Shown: piece after piece, positions 17,264 through 25,313 of the stretch
Numbering within the stretch: the first letter of the stretch is position 1
How the letters are laid out: each line of letters opens with the position of its first letter
Assembly: GCA_026391735.1 (NCBI GenBank)
Contig: JAPLDL010000005.1
Location: 1-64,000 of the forward strand
Length of the DNA stretch: 64,000 nucleotides
Direction of reading: 5' to 3'
From: Bacteroidota bacterium
GTDB lineage: Bacteria; Bacteroidota; Bacteroidia; Bacteroidales; FEN-979
Translations under genes and position numbers: made by a program
The notes under the pieces: model-generated
What the model was told of the DNA's origin: nothing
The model's input: the letters and a program-made list of their open reading frames with translations, nothing else
Database searches by the model: none

Positions 17264-18163
17264 ATGATTCAGCCACCATACCTGAAGAAAGGAGACAGGA
17301 TCGCGATCGTTTCCCCGGCGCGGGCCATATCTTTTGACGAGGTTCACCCGTCTTTGAAGTTATTCCAGAAATGGGGGCTTGAAGTCATTCTGGGATCTTA
17401 TGTCTTCAACAAGGAACATCAGTTTGCGGGCAGTGATGCACAAAGGCTGAAAGATCTGCAGACTATGCTTGATGATGTCTCCATCAGGGCTGTTATTTGC
17501 GCAAGGGGAGGTTACGGTACTGTGAGGATCATAGACAAACTGGATTTTTCAAAGTTCCTGAGGTATCCGAAATGGATTGTTGGTTACAGTGACATGACCG
17601 TATTGCATTCCCATATTCACAGGCATTTCGGTATTGAAACCATGCATGGGATCATGCCCCTGAATATGCCCGAACACCAGCTTGGAAGCACGTCCATAGA
17701 AACATTAAGGAAAGCTTTATTCGGGGAGGAGATCATCTATTCCAAGCGGCTCGGGCCATTTGACAGGACCGGTGCCGGGGAAGGCATACTTGCAGGGGGG
17801 AACCTCTCGATCTTATACAGCTTGATGGGATCGCATTCCCAGATTGATACGAAAGGTAAAATTCTTTTTATTGAAGATGTTGATGAATACCTTTACCATA
17901 TCGATCGCATGATGATGAGCCTGAAACGGGCAGGGATGCTTAAAGACCTGAAGGGACTGATTACGGGAAGTATGCAGGATATGAGAGACAACACTATACC
18001 CTTTGGCAAAACTGCCAATCAGATCATTTTCGAGGCAGTTAAAGAGTACAAATACCCGGTTTGTTTTGATTTCCCTGCAGGCCACGGCCCTGAAAATGTA
18101 GCCATGATCCTTGGCCGCAGGGTGAAGCTGATCGTGGATGAGGAGGTGGAGCTGGGATTTTAG
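17264..18163 (+). CDS. ldcA: S66 family LD-carboxypeptidase
   Basis: A 299-aa muramoyl-tetrapeptide LD-carboxypeptidase, which trims the terminal D-Ala of murein tetrapeptides during peptidoglycan recycling. Family motifs are IAIVSPARAI near the N terminus, ICARGGYGTVRIIDKLDF, the nucleophile Ser in GYSDMT (residue about 109), the catalytic Glu in LFIEDVDEYLYHIDRMM and the His in DFPAGHGPENVAM. Length is typical. The MIQPPYLKKGDRI start is canonical. No signal peptide is present, consistent with a cytoplasmic enzyme. It is followed by a tandem CTGGAT repeat and then yraN on the same strand. Confidence 0.95.
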   Translation: MIQPPYLKKGDRIAIVSPARAISFDEVHPSLKLFQKWGLEVILGSYVFNKEHQFAGSDAQRLKDLQTMLDDVSIRAVICARGGYGTVRIIDKLDFSKFLRYPKWIVGYSDMTVLHSHIHRHFGIETMHGIMPLNMPEHQLGSTSIETLRKALFGEEIIYSKRLGPFDRTGAGEGILAGGNLSILYSLMGSHSQIDTKGKILFIEDVDEYLYHIDRMMMSLKRAGMLKDLKGLITGSMQDMRDNTIPFGKTANQIIFEAVKEYKYPVCFDFPAGHGPENVAMILGRRVKLIVDEEVELGF

Positions 18164-18207
18164 CTGGATGACTGGATGACTGGATAGCTGGATAGCTGGA
18201 TGACTGG
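18164..18207. repeat. Tandem 8-nt repeat (CTGGATGA / CTGGATAG)
   Basis: Five and a half units directly after the LD-carboxypeptidase stop codon: CTGGATGA twice, CTGGATAG twice, CTGGATGA, CTGG. It begins at the first base after the stop. Direct repeats only, without a second arm. Confidence 0.8.
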
Positions 18208-18239
18208 TGATACAGCGCCGGGACAAATAATTACACACA

Positions 18240-18602
18240 ATGTCAAAGTCATATGATCTCGGTAAAAAAGGTGAAGACCTTGCAGCAGAACACTTGCTCG
18301 GAAAGGGATTTAAGATCCTTGCCCGCAACTTCCGGGCCGGAAAAGCCGAAATCGACATTGTTGCCCTTGATAAAGGAATACTTGTGATCGCTGAGGTTAA
18401 GACCAGGAATACGCATTATTTCGGCGAACCGGAAGCCTGGGTCACGCCAGCGAAACAAAAACTCCTTATAAGGGCAGCAAATGCTTTTGTGAAGTACAAA
18501 GGATTCAGGGGGGAGGTGCGATTTGATTTGGTTTCTGTGATTGCGGATGATAAGGGTACTGAGATCCGGCATATCCCCGATGCGTTTTATCCTGTCTTGT
18601 AA
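18240..18602 (+). CDS. yraN: YraN family protein (UPF0102, endonuclease-like fold)
   Basis: A 120-aa protein of the widespread YraN family, which has a restriction-endonuclease-like fold and unknown physiological role. Signature segments are DLGKKGEDLAAEHLLGKGFKIL (shown as GKKGEDLAAEHLLGKGFKIL), NFRAGKAEIDIVALDKG and LVIAEVKTRN, which include the PD-(D/E)XK-like E-(x)n-D-(x)n-EVK arrangement, and later VTPAKQKLLIRAAN. It is full length for the family. It converges with the RNase H gene; a hairpin repeat between them may terminate both. Confidence 0.93.
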   Translation: MSKSYDLGKKGEDLAAEHLLGKGFKILARNFRAGKAEIDIVALDKGILVIAEVKTRNTHYFGEPEAWVTPAKQKLLIRAANAFVKYKGFRGEVRFDLVSVIADDKGTEIRHIPDAFYPVL

Positions 18603-18610
18603 AGAAATGG

Positions 18611-18658
18611 GATATCAGATGTAAGATATCAGTTATCCGACATCCCACATCTGACATC
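18611..18658. repeat. Hairpin repeat between convergent yraN and RNase H genes
   Basis: Arms of 20 nt, GATATCAGATGTAAGATATC and GACATCCCACATCTGACATC, pair at 16 of 20 positions. All four mismatches are transitions (G-T wobble on one strand). The loop is AGTTATCC. By position it could act as a bidirectional terminator, although there is no T-run. Confidence 0.8.
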
Positions 18659-18664
18659 AGTCAA

Positions 18665-19297
18665 TTATTTTCTCCCGAAATCGGCGGGGATCTCTCCCCA
18701 ATACTCAGTTTCCCATTTCTTTACAGGGTTATTCCAGGTATTGTTCCTGAGCCAGTTCAGGGCGCGTTCAATCAGCTTGAACAGCTCACGGTTTTTATCT
18801 GTAACTTCAAGTTTGGTATTGATGGCACGTTTCCTGAGCCAGGCAATAGCCGTGCGTGAATCGGAATAAATGGGCCAGTTGGAATCCCTCTGTTTGAGAT
18901 AGGCCAGCGCATGCACAATAGCGAGGAATTCACCAATATTGACTGTCCCCTCAGGGAAGGGACCTACCTTGAAAAGTTCAGCACCGGAAGCCGTGTCAAC
19001 ACCCCGGTATTCAAGTACACCCGGATTCCCACTGCAGGCAGCATCAACGCAGATGCTGTCGGTAATGGGTTCGCCCACCAGGGGATTGCTGCAGATTATT
19101 TTTTTTGAAGGCTGAAGTCCTTTCTCCATATACTTCCGGGGGTCGTCGCTGAATGCGCTCAGGGCAAGATCCTTAGTTGGAAAACCCTTGTATTTTGCCC
19201 CGTTAAACCCGGCAACCTGTTCCTTGCAGTTATCCCAGCCCTCATAGATCCCCGGTTTCCGGCCATTCCAGACGACGTAATATTTTGATTTAGCCAT
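18665..19297 (-). CDS. rnhA: Ribonuclease HI with N-terminal viroplasmin domain
   Basis: A 210-aa enzyme that hydrolyses RNA in RNA-DNA hybrids. The N-terminal 45 residues are a caulimovirus viroplasmin-like hybrid-binding domain (YYVVWNGRKPGIYEGWDNC, FPTKDLALSAF), as in eukaryotic RNase H1 and Bacteroidota homologues. The catalytic domain has D in CVDAACSGNPG, E in NIGEFLAIVHAL, D in IYSDSRTAIAWL and a final D in IPADFGRK, giving the DEDD set. The start MAKSKYYVVW is canonical, with a TAAATTTG promoter box 17 nt upstream. Confidence 0.95.
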   Translation of the reverse strand: MAKSKYYVVWNGRKPGIYEGWDNCKEQVAGFNGAKYKGFPTKDLALSAFSDDPRKYMEKGLQPSKKIICSNPLVGEPITDSICVDAACSGNPGVLEYRGVDTASGAELFKVGPFPEGTVNIGEFLAIVHALAYLKQRDSNWPIYSDSRTAIAWLRKRAINTKLEVTDKNRELFKLIERALNWLRNNTWNNPVKKWETEYWGEIPADFGRK

Positions 19298-19313
19298 CGT
19301 TTCTTTGTCAGGC

Positions 19314-19321
19314 CAAATTTA
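19314..19321 (-). promoter_or_regulatory. -7 element (TAAATTTG) for RNase H
   Basis: Matches TANNTTTG on the minus strand, 17 nt upstream of ATG 19297. The divergent box at 19326 is only 5 bp away. Confidence 0.5.
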
Positions 19322-19325
19322 TGAG

Positions 19326-19333
19326 TAATTTTG
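19326..19333 (+). promoter_or_regulatory. -7 element (TAATTTTG) for the flippase operon
   Basis: Matches TANNTTTG, 57 nt upstream of ATG 19391. The resulting leader would contain the CACCAG repeat at 19351-19385. Confidence 0.5.
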
Positions 19334-19350
19334 GACTTTACCTGTGATTA

Positions 19351-19385
19351 GTTACCAGGCACCAGGCACCAGTCACCAGTCACCT
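19351..19385. repeat. Tandem 7-nt repeat (CACCAGG/CACCAGT) in the flippase leader
   Basis: About four to five units of CACCAGG or CACCAGT, ending 5 nt before ATG 19391. It lies downstream of the predicted promoter, so it would be transcribed as part of the 5' leader. Confidence 0.75.
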
Positions 19386-19390
19386 ACAGA

Positions 19391-20890
19391 ATGGCATCAA
19401 TAAAGCGTCTTGCCTCACAAACCGCAGTCTATGGAGTCCCTACTATCCTGGGACGGTTCCTGCAGTACCTACTGGTCATCCTGCTTACGAGAACATTTTC
19501 CAAGGCAGAATACGGGACGATCAGTGTGTTTTATTCTTATGCCTCCTTCCTGATGGTGGTCCTGACCTACGGCATGGAAACCGCATTTTTCAGGTTCAGC
19601 GAGAAGGAAGAAGATAAGGACAGCGTTTTCAGTACCGGCATGATTTCACTGCTGCTCACTTCCGGTTCTTTCGTTTTCCTGGCCAGCATCTTTTCCGGCT
19701 CAATTGCCGGATGGATCGATTATCCTGGTCAGGCCAAATATGTAGTATGGTTTGCCTGGATCCTCGGTCTTGATGCCCTGGTTGCCATCCCTTTTGCACA
19801 GCTGAGGTCACAAAATAAAGCCGCAAGGTTCGCAACACTCAGGATGATCAATATCTTCATCAATATCGGGCTCACTCTCTTTTTCATATTGTTTTGTCCT
19901 TACGCCTGGGAACATTATCCCTCGCTTCAGGGAGCCCTGGGATTGGTGTACCGTCCCGACTGGGGGATAGAATATGTGTTTATCGCAAACCTTGCAGCCA
20001 GTCTGATCACCCTTGCTCTCCTTCTGCCAATGATCATCAGCATGAAATGGAAGATGCATCATGAATTGTGGAAACGAATGCTGTTATATGCATTCCCACT
20101 GCTGTTTGCCGGGCTTGCAGGAATGGTCAACGAGACATTCGACAGGTTGATGCTTAGATACCTGCTCCCTTTCCCCAGGAATATTACCGAGGCCCAGGTA
20201 GGGATCTACAGCGCCTGTTACAAGATATCCATTCTGATCACCTTATTCGTGCAGGCCTACCGTTTCGCCGCAGAGCCCTTCTTTTTTGCCCATGCAAGAG
20301 AAAAGGATGCCAGGCAAACCTATGCACGCATCATGGATTTTTTCGTCATCGCCATTTCCACTGTGTTCCTGGTCACCATGCTATATCTCGACGATATCTT
20401 CATCCGTCTTATAGGAAAAGAATTCAGGGAAGGCAAAGGTGTGATCCCCATACTGATGTTCGCCAATATTTTCCTGGGGATTTATTACAACCTATCGATC
20501 TGGTACAAGCTAACAGGAAAGACCATTTGGGGGGCCTGGCTCTCGGTTATAGGTGCAATTATCACACTAGCCCTGAACTTCTGGTGGATACCCTTGGGTC
20601 CCGACCATCTGATCCATGGATATGTCGGTTCGGCCTGGGCTACGTTTATCTGTTATGGTTCGATGATGGTGATCGCTTACATGCTCGGACAAAAATACTA
20701 TCCTGTACCATACAGGATCTGGAAAGCAGCCGGATATACCGGCCTTGCATTGCTGCTCTACCTGATCAGCGCTTATCTCCGCATCCCGCATCCCGTATCC
20801 CGTATCTTTTTTCACTCCGGATTACTTTTAGTTTTCCTGCTGACTGCTTTCCTCATTGAAAAGCCACGCCTGACCAAGGCCCCCGATTGA
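19391..20890 (+). CDS. Polysaccharide/oligosaccharide flippase (MATE-like, Wzx type)
   Basis: A 499-aa inner-membrane protein with about 14 helices, of the polysaccharide biosynthesis/oligosaccharide flippase family (MVF/MATE-like). The N terminus carries the typical LASQTAVYGVPTILGRFLQYLLV and TRTFSKAEYGTISVFYSY segments, and the central region YAFPLLFAGLAGMVNETFDRLML. The substrate is unknown. It heads the conserved Bacteroidota run flippase-dut-TPR-DUF4292-EnvC. Residues about 464-472 (RIPHPVSRI) come from a GCATCCC/GTATCCC repeat lying in the loop before the last helices. Confidence 0.92.
   Translation: MASIKRLASQTAVYGVPTILGRFLQYLLVILLTRTFSKAEYGTISVFYSYASFLMVVLTYGMETAFFRFSEKEEDKDSVFSTGMISLLLTSGSFVFLASIFSGSIAGWIDYPGQAKYVVWFAWILGLDALVAIPFAQLRSQNKAARFATLRMINIFINIGLTLFFILFCPYAWEHYPSLQGALGLVYRPDWGIEYVFIANLAASLITLALLLPMIISMKWKMHHELWKRMLLYAFPLLFAGLAGMVNETFDRLMLRYLLPFPRNITEAQVGIYSACYKISILITLFVQAYRFAAEPFFFAHAREKDARQTYARIMDFFVIAISTVFLVTMLYLDDIFIRLIGKEFREGKGVIPILMFANIFLGIYYNLSIWYKLTGKTIWGAWLSVIGAIITLALNFWWIPLGPDHLIHGYVGSAWATFICYGSMMVIAYMLGQKYYPVPYRIWKAAGYTGLALLLYLISAYLRIPHPVSRIFFHSGLLLVFLLTAFLIEKPRLTKAPD
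20781..20806. repeat. In-gene GCATCCC/GTATCCC repeat in the flippase gene
   Basis: Four 7-nt units: GCATCCC twice, GTATCCC, GTATC. It has the same unit sequence as the repeats in polA, lnt and the NuoCD-like gene, but only one arm. Translated as PHPVSRI within a loop between membrane helices. Confidence 0.75.
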
Positions 20891-20899
20891 GATTTTTAT

Positions 20900-20907
20900 T
20901 ACCTTTG
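20900..20907 (+). promoter_or_regulatory. -7 element (TACCTTTG) for dut
   Basis: Matches TANNTTTG, 16 nt upstream of ATG 20924. It could start a separate transcript for dut and the genes after it. Confidence 0.6.
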
Positions 20908-20923
20908 CACATCAAAATTCCCT

Positions 20924-21358
20924 ATGAAAATCAGGATTGTAAACAATTCCCATCATCCTTTGCCTGCATATGAAACTACTGCTTCGGCAGGGATGGATCT
21001 CAGAGCTTTTATCCCCTCTGATATCGTTCTGAAACCTCTCGACAGAGCTTTGGTTTCTACAGGGTTATTTATTGAGCTTCCGAAAGGATTTGAGGCCCAG
21101 GTAAGGCCCCGCAGCGGACTGGCGATTAAAAAAGGTGTAACGGTCCTGAATACCCCGGGAACCATTGATGCCGATTACAGGGGCGAGATCAAAGTCATCC
21201 TCATTAATTTATCGAATGAGGATTTCGTGGTGAAGGATGGCGAACGGATTGCACAGATGATCATTTCAGCTCACGAACAGGCCGAATGGCACCAGGTGGA
21301 TATACTGGAGGAAACAAGCAGGGGAGCCGGGGGATTTGGATCTACGGGACATAAGTGA
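20924..21358 (+). CDS. dut: dUTP diphosphatase
   Basis: A 144-aa trimeric dUTPase. It hydrolyses dUTP to dUMP and pyrophosphate, limiting uracil in DNA and feeding dTMP synthesis. All five family motifs are visible: [46 protein letters not shown] with the catalytic Asp and Tyr, [11 protein letters not shown], and [11 protein letters not shown] at the C terminus. Length is standard. The start follows a clear TACCTTTG promoter element by 16 nt. Confidence 0.97.
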   Translation: MKIRIVNNSHHPLPAYETTASAGMDLRAFIPSDIVLKPLDRALVSTGLFIELPKGFEAQVRPRSGLAIKKGVTVLNTPGTIDADYRGEIKVILINLSNEDFVVKDGERIAQMIISAHEQAEWHQVDILEETSRGAGGFGSTGHK

Positions 21359-21401
21359 AGGGCGTGATAGCGAGATAATGTGATGAATAAATAATTACTG
21401 A

Positions 21402-23189
21402 ATGAAAATTAAAGGACTTATAACAGGTTATATTTTTTTGCTGATAACCCTTTCGGCTGTAAGCAGTCCCGGAATAAAACTGCTTCACTGGGAAGAAGCG
21501 GATTCGAGTCTGGCAAAACACGGGAAGAAGCATAAAGGCGACGATAAGCCTCTTCTCGACGTTGAGAACACTGCGATGCTTATAGATGCCAAGAAGGAAG
21601 CATTGCTGGGGAATGCCGATAAAGCGATACAGATGTTCACTTATTATATCCAGCACTACCCTAACGATCCTTCAGGGAAATTTGAACTTGCCAGGCTGTA
21701 TGCAGCTCGTGAGAATTTTGACCAAGCGTATGACCTGATAAAGGATGCCATCCGCCTTGATCCCCAAAATAAATATTACCAGATCTTTCTTGCCGAAGTT
21801 TGCCAGCAATGTAAAAAAGAGAAAGAAGCGGTGAGCATTTATGAAAACCTGGTGAAGAGATACCCGGCAGAACTGGATTATTATTTTGAACTCGCAGCAC
21901 TTTACCTGGTGGTTGGAGACGAAAAGAAAGCTGCTGACATCTACGACATCATCGAAGAAAAGGCTGGCGAAAATGAAGATATCTCGCTTCAGAAAGAGAA
22001 GATCTATCTTCACCTCGGGGATATTATAAAGGCGGAATCAGAGCTGCAGAGCCTGATCAACGCTTTCCCCGACGAACCACGCTATCTTTCGATGCTGGCC
22101 GAGTTTTACATGGGGAACAACCAATCGGCCAAAGCTTTTGAACTGTATAAGCGGGTTGCCGAAAAAGACCCTAATAATCCGTATATCCATATGTCAATGG
22201 CCGATTATTACAGGAAGACAGGAAATAAGGAAAAAGCATTTGAAGAATTAAAACTGGGATTTGCCAATCCCAACCTGGATGTGGATACAAAGGTTAGCAT
22301 ACTGCTCTCGTTTTATACCATCAACCAGATCTATGACCAGCTCAAGGAACAGGCATTTGAACTTTCACATATCATGATCACTACACATCCTGATAACCCG
22401 AAAGCATGGTCGATATACGGGGACCTGCTTTCACAGGATAAAAAATATGCTGAAGCAAAGATTGCTTTTATGAAAGTGATCAGCCTGGATTCAAGTAAAT
22501 ATGTGGTTTGGGAAGAACTTTTGCGCCTTGAGCTGCAGCTGAGCGATTACCAGGAATTATATGATCATGGTAATAAGGCCCTTGAACTTTTCCCTGACCA
22601 AAGTATTTTGTACCTGTTTACGGGATTGGGGGCTGTCCAGTTAAAACGTTATGAGGAAGCTATTAAAATACTGGATCACGGTGTGAGGCTGGTAGTAAAT
22701 AATGATGACCTCATAGCCCAGTTTTACATGTATATCGGGGATTCATGGCATTCCCTGAAAAATACGGATGAATCGGATAAGGCTTACGAGAAATCATTAA
22801 AAGCCAAAGACAATAATCCCTATGTCCTGAATAATTATGCCTATTATCTTTCTCTAAGGGGAAAAGACCTTGAACGGGCTGAGAAAATGGCAAAGAAGGC
22901 TGTTGAACTGGATACCGCTAATGCTTCTTTTGAAGATACTTACGGCTGGGTCCTGTATAAGATAGGAAAAACTCAGGAAGCAAAAAAATGGATCGGAAAA
23001 GCCTTGGAAGACAAAGAAAACGTGAGCAGTGAAGTTCTGGAACATTACGGAGATGTACTATACAAGCTTGGAGAACCGGAGAAAGCTCTGGAATTCTGGA
23101 ATAAAGCAAAGGCTAAAGGAGAAGGGTCGGAACTGCTAAATAAAAAAATCAGCGAGAAAAAATTAATTGAACATAATGGTACAGAATAA
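21402..23189 (+). CDS. Tetratricopeptide-repeat periplasmic protein
   Basis: A 595-aa exported TPR protein: N-terminal signal peptide (GLITGYIFLLITLSAVSSPG), then an almost continuous array of TPR units. Examples are ANADKAIQMFTYYIQHYPNDP-like (about residues 68-90), NQSAKAFELYKRVAEKDPNN, KRYEEAIKILDHGVRL and LERAEKMAKKAVELDTANAS. The last units have the typical DTYGWVLYKIGKTQEAKKWI and EHYGDVLYKLGEPEKALEFW. The protein is probably a scaffold for envelope assembly, given its fixed place before a DUF4292 lipoprotein and an EnvC homologue. The 3' end overlaps the next start by 14 nt. Confidence 0.9.
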   Translation: MKIKGLITGYIFLLITLSAVSSPGIKLLHWEEADSSLAKHGKKHKGDDKPLLDVENTAMLIDAKKEALLGNADKAIQMFTYYIQHYPNDPSGKFELARLYAARENFDQAYDLIKDAIRLDPQNKYYQIFLAEVCQQCKKEKEAVSIYENLVKRYPAELDYYFELAALYLVVGDEKKAADIYDIIEEKAGENEDISLQKEKIYLHLGDIIKAESELQSLINAFPDEPRYLSMLAEFYMGNNQSAKAFELYKRVAEKDPNNPYIHMSMADYYRKTGNKEKAFEELKLGFANPNLDVDTKVSILLSFYTINQIYDQLKEQAFELSHIMITTHPDNPKAWSIYGDLLSQDKKYAEAKIAFMKVISLDSSKYVVWEELLRLELQLSDYQELYDHGNKALELFPDQSILYLFTGLGAVQLKRYEEAIKILDHGVRLVVNNDDLIAQFYMYIGDSWHSLKNTDESDKAYEKSLKAKDNNPYVLNNYAYYLSLRGKDLERAEKMAKKAVELDTANASFEDTYGWVLYKIGKTQEAKKWIGKALEDKENVSSEVLEHYGDVLYKLGEPEKALEFWNKAKAKGEGSELLNKKISEKKLIEHNGTE

Positions 23190-24009
23190 CAGGCTCAGAA
23201 AGGGGCTCCTCGCAGGACTTAGCGTTCTTGTCATGCTGGCTGCTGTTTCATGCAGCCCGTCAAGGAAAGCGATAAAAGCTCCCATCAAAGAGGAGGGGGC
23301 CGATTACCTGTTTAAGAAGCTGAAAGAACATGAGCTTAAGTACACCTATTTCATGGGTAAATTTTCGGCCGAGTACAAGAACCAGAAAAAAACCACTTCA
23401 TTCAACGGCCAGATCAGGATTCAGAAAGACAGCGTGATTTGGTTGTCCCTGACGCCAGGCCTTGGCATTGAAGCTATGCGACTCATCATTACCCAGGATT
23501 CGGTTAAGATGATAAACAAGCTCAATGATACCTATTTTATCGGCAATTATGAAGCGGTGAATAAATTCCTGAATACCAATATAGATTTTGATATTTTGCA
23601 GGCCTATCTGCTTGGGAATGACCTCCAGTTTTATGAAGACGGAAAATTCAGGGTCACTATTGAAAACAACAGCTATAAGCTTTCTACTGCAGCCAGGATA
23701 AAGCTGAAGAAATACGTCAGGAACAGCCAGGAAAACGCCAGGGCCTTCATTCAGAACATATGGCTTGATTCTGAAACCTTTAAGATCACCGAAGCGGATG
23801 TGAAGGAAATATCCAATGAAAAAATCAAACTTGAAGCCAGCTACGGGGACTTCGAAAATATAGAAGGACAGCTGTTCCCCAAAGCCCTGGATGTAACCAT
23901 CTGGGCCGATAATACGATTAAAGTGAAAGCTTCTTTTTCAAAGATCACCGTGAACGCACCCCTGCAGTTTCCTTTCAGGATACCTAACGGATACAGACAG
24001 GTCAAATAA
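23176..24009 (+). CDS. DUF4292 domain lipoprotein
   Basis: A 277-aa predicted lipoprotein with lipobox LAAVSC (Cys about residue 26) after a hydrophobic leader. The rest is a beta-rich domain typical of DUF4292 (MGKFSAEYKNQKKTTSFNGQ, KDSVIWLSLTPGLGIEAMRL, MINKLNDTYFIGNYEAVNKF). From memory, this family is related in fold to LolA/LolB lipoprotein carriers. ATG 23176 is preferred over TTG 23167 because MVQNNRLRKG gives the positive n-region of the signal peptide. It overlaps the TPR gene end. A role in outer-membrane lipoprotein or envelope maintenance is inferred from context only. Confidence 0.88.
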   Translation: MVQNNRLRKGLLAGLSVLVMLAAVSCSPSRKAIKAPIKEEGADYLFKKLKEHELKYTYFMGKFSAEYKNQKKTTSFNGQIRIQKDSVIWLSLTPGLGIEAMRLIITQDSVKMINKLNDTYFIGNYEAVNKFLNTNIDFDILQAYLLGNDLQFYEDGKFRVTIENNSYKLSTAARIKLKKYVRNSQENARAFIQNIWLDSETFKITEADVKEISNEKIKLEASYGDFENIEGQLFPKALDVTIWADNTIKVKASFSKITVNAPLQFPFRIPNGYRQVK

Positions 24010-24026
24010 CCAATTCCTTTGATAGA

Positions 24027-25301
24027 ATGAAAGTAACAGCCCGTTACCGGATATCAGCAAGAATCAGTTTACAGTTGGTCCTGGTGTTTATGCTGGTGGC
24101 CGGGGCATTCGGGCAAATGGATAAGGAAAAGCTTCAGAAAACAAAGAAACAGCTTGAGGATGAGATCCGCTATACCACCGAGCTGCTGGAAAAAACCAAA
24201 GCGTCGAAGCAGGTTTCCATGGAGAAACTGAAGATACTCAACCAGAGGATCCGCAGCCGTGAGGCGCTTATTGCAACGATCAACAAAGAATTGGGCCAGA
24301 TCGACATGAACATCCAGGTCGAAAATGTGGAATTAGACAAAATGTCGAAACAACTCAAGGCCCTTAAAACAGATTACGCCCGCATGATCTATCATGCTTA
24401 CCGCACCATGAACGGAAGGAACAAGCTGATGTTCATTTTCTCGGCAAAGGATTTCAACCAGGCCTGGCAAAGGATCAAATACTACCAGCAATATTCAGAG
24501 TACAGGCGCAGGCAGGCTGAACGTATTGAAAGCACAACGCATGTTATCAATGACCAGCGTAAGGATCTGGAAACAAAGAAGCAGGAAAAACTTACCTTGT
24601 TCGAAACCCAGCAAAAGGAGAAAATAAAGCTGGACCTTGAAAAACAGGATAAGGCAAAAACGGTCAAAGAACTTTCAAGCAAGGAGAAACAGCTTGTCTC
24701 TACGTTAAAAACGAAGCAACAGGCTGCTGCAAGACTGCAATATGAAATTGAGAAACTGATCGCATCCGAGATCAGGGCATCTGAAGAAAGGATGCAAAAG
24801 ACTACGGGCAACGAGAAAAAACCTACAGGACATATCGTTTCAGGACCTGCAACCTATGAGATGACACCGCGTGAAAAGGAGCTTTCCAGTTCGTTTGCCT
24901 CCAACAGGGGAAGGCTGCCCTGGCCTTGTGAAAAGGGATTCATTTCAGGTACTTTCGGTGAGCATCCTCATCCTGTACTGGAAAGGGTAAAAGTGAAAAA
25001 CAACGGAGTGGATATCACCACAGAACCAAACGCGGCCGTGAAAGCAGTGTTCAACGGAAGGGTCAGCAAAGTGATGTCGTTCCCAAATCTGAACAATGTC
25101 GTGATTGTGAGGCATGGTGAATATCTTACAGTATATTCAAACCTTGACGTGGTCAGTGTGAAGGAAGGACAGGAAGTGAGTACACGCCAGGCCATTGGGA
25201 AAGTTCATTACAATACGGAAGAACAAAAGACCGAACTGCATTTTGAGATCTGGAAAGGAAAAATGATCCAGAACCCCGAAAGCTGGCTGGCCGGAAGATA
25301 A
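24027..25301 (+). CDS. envC: EnvC-like murein hydrolase activator (degenerate M23/LytM domain)
   Basis: A 424-aa exported protein: signal peptide (to about residue 30), a long coiled coil (about 30-265; KEKLQKTKKQLEDEIRYTTELL and many K/E/Q heptads), then a LytM domain (about 295-424). The zinc ligands of active M23 peptidases are altered. The H-x(3)-D element reads NNGVDI here, and the HxH element reads ELHFEI. Such degenerate LytM proteins (E. coli EnvC) do not cut murein but activate N-acetylmuramoyl-L-alanine amidases at the septum. The role is inferred from this resemblance. The gene follows the DUF4292 lipoprotein by 17 bp. Confidence 0.9.
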   Translation: MKVTARYRISARISLQLVLVFMLVAGAFGQMDKEKLQKTKKQLEDEIRYTTELLEKTKASKQVSMEKLKILNQRIRSREALIATINKELGQIDMNIQVENVELDKMSKQLKALKTDYARMIYHAYRTMNGRNKLMFIFSAKDFNQAWQRIKYYQQYSEYRRRQAERIESTTHVINDQRKDLETKKQEKLTLFETQQKEKIKLDLEKQDKAKTVKELSSKEKQLVSTLKTKQQAAARLQYEIEKLIASEIRASEERMQKTTGNEKKPTGHIVSGPATYEMTPREKELSSSFASNRGRLPWPCEKGFISGTFGEHPHPVLERVKVKNNGVDITTEPNAAVKAVFNGRVSKVMSFPNLNNVVIVRHGEYLTVYSNLDVVSVKEGQEVSTRQAIGKVHYNTEEQKTELHFEIWKGKMIQNPESWLAGR

Positions 25302-25313
25302 TCTATAGGTTTT

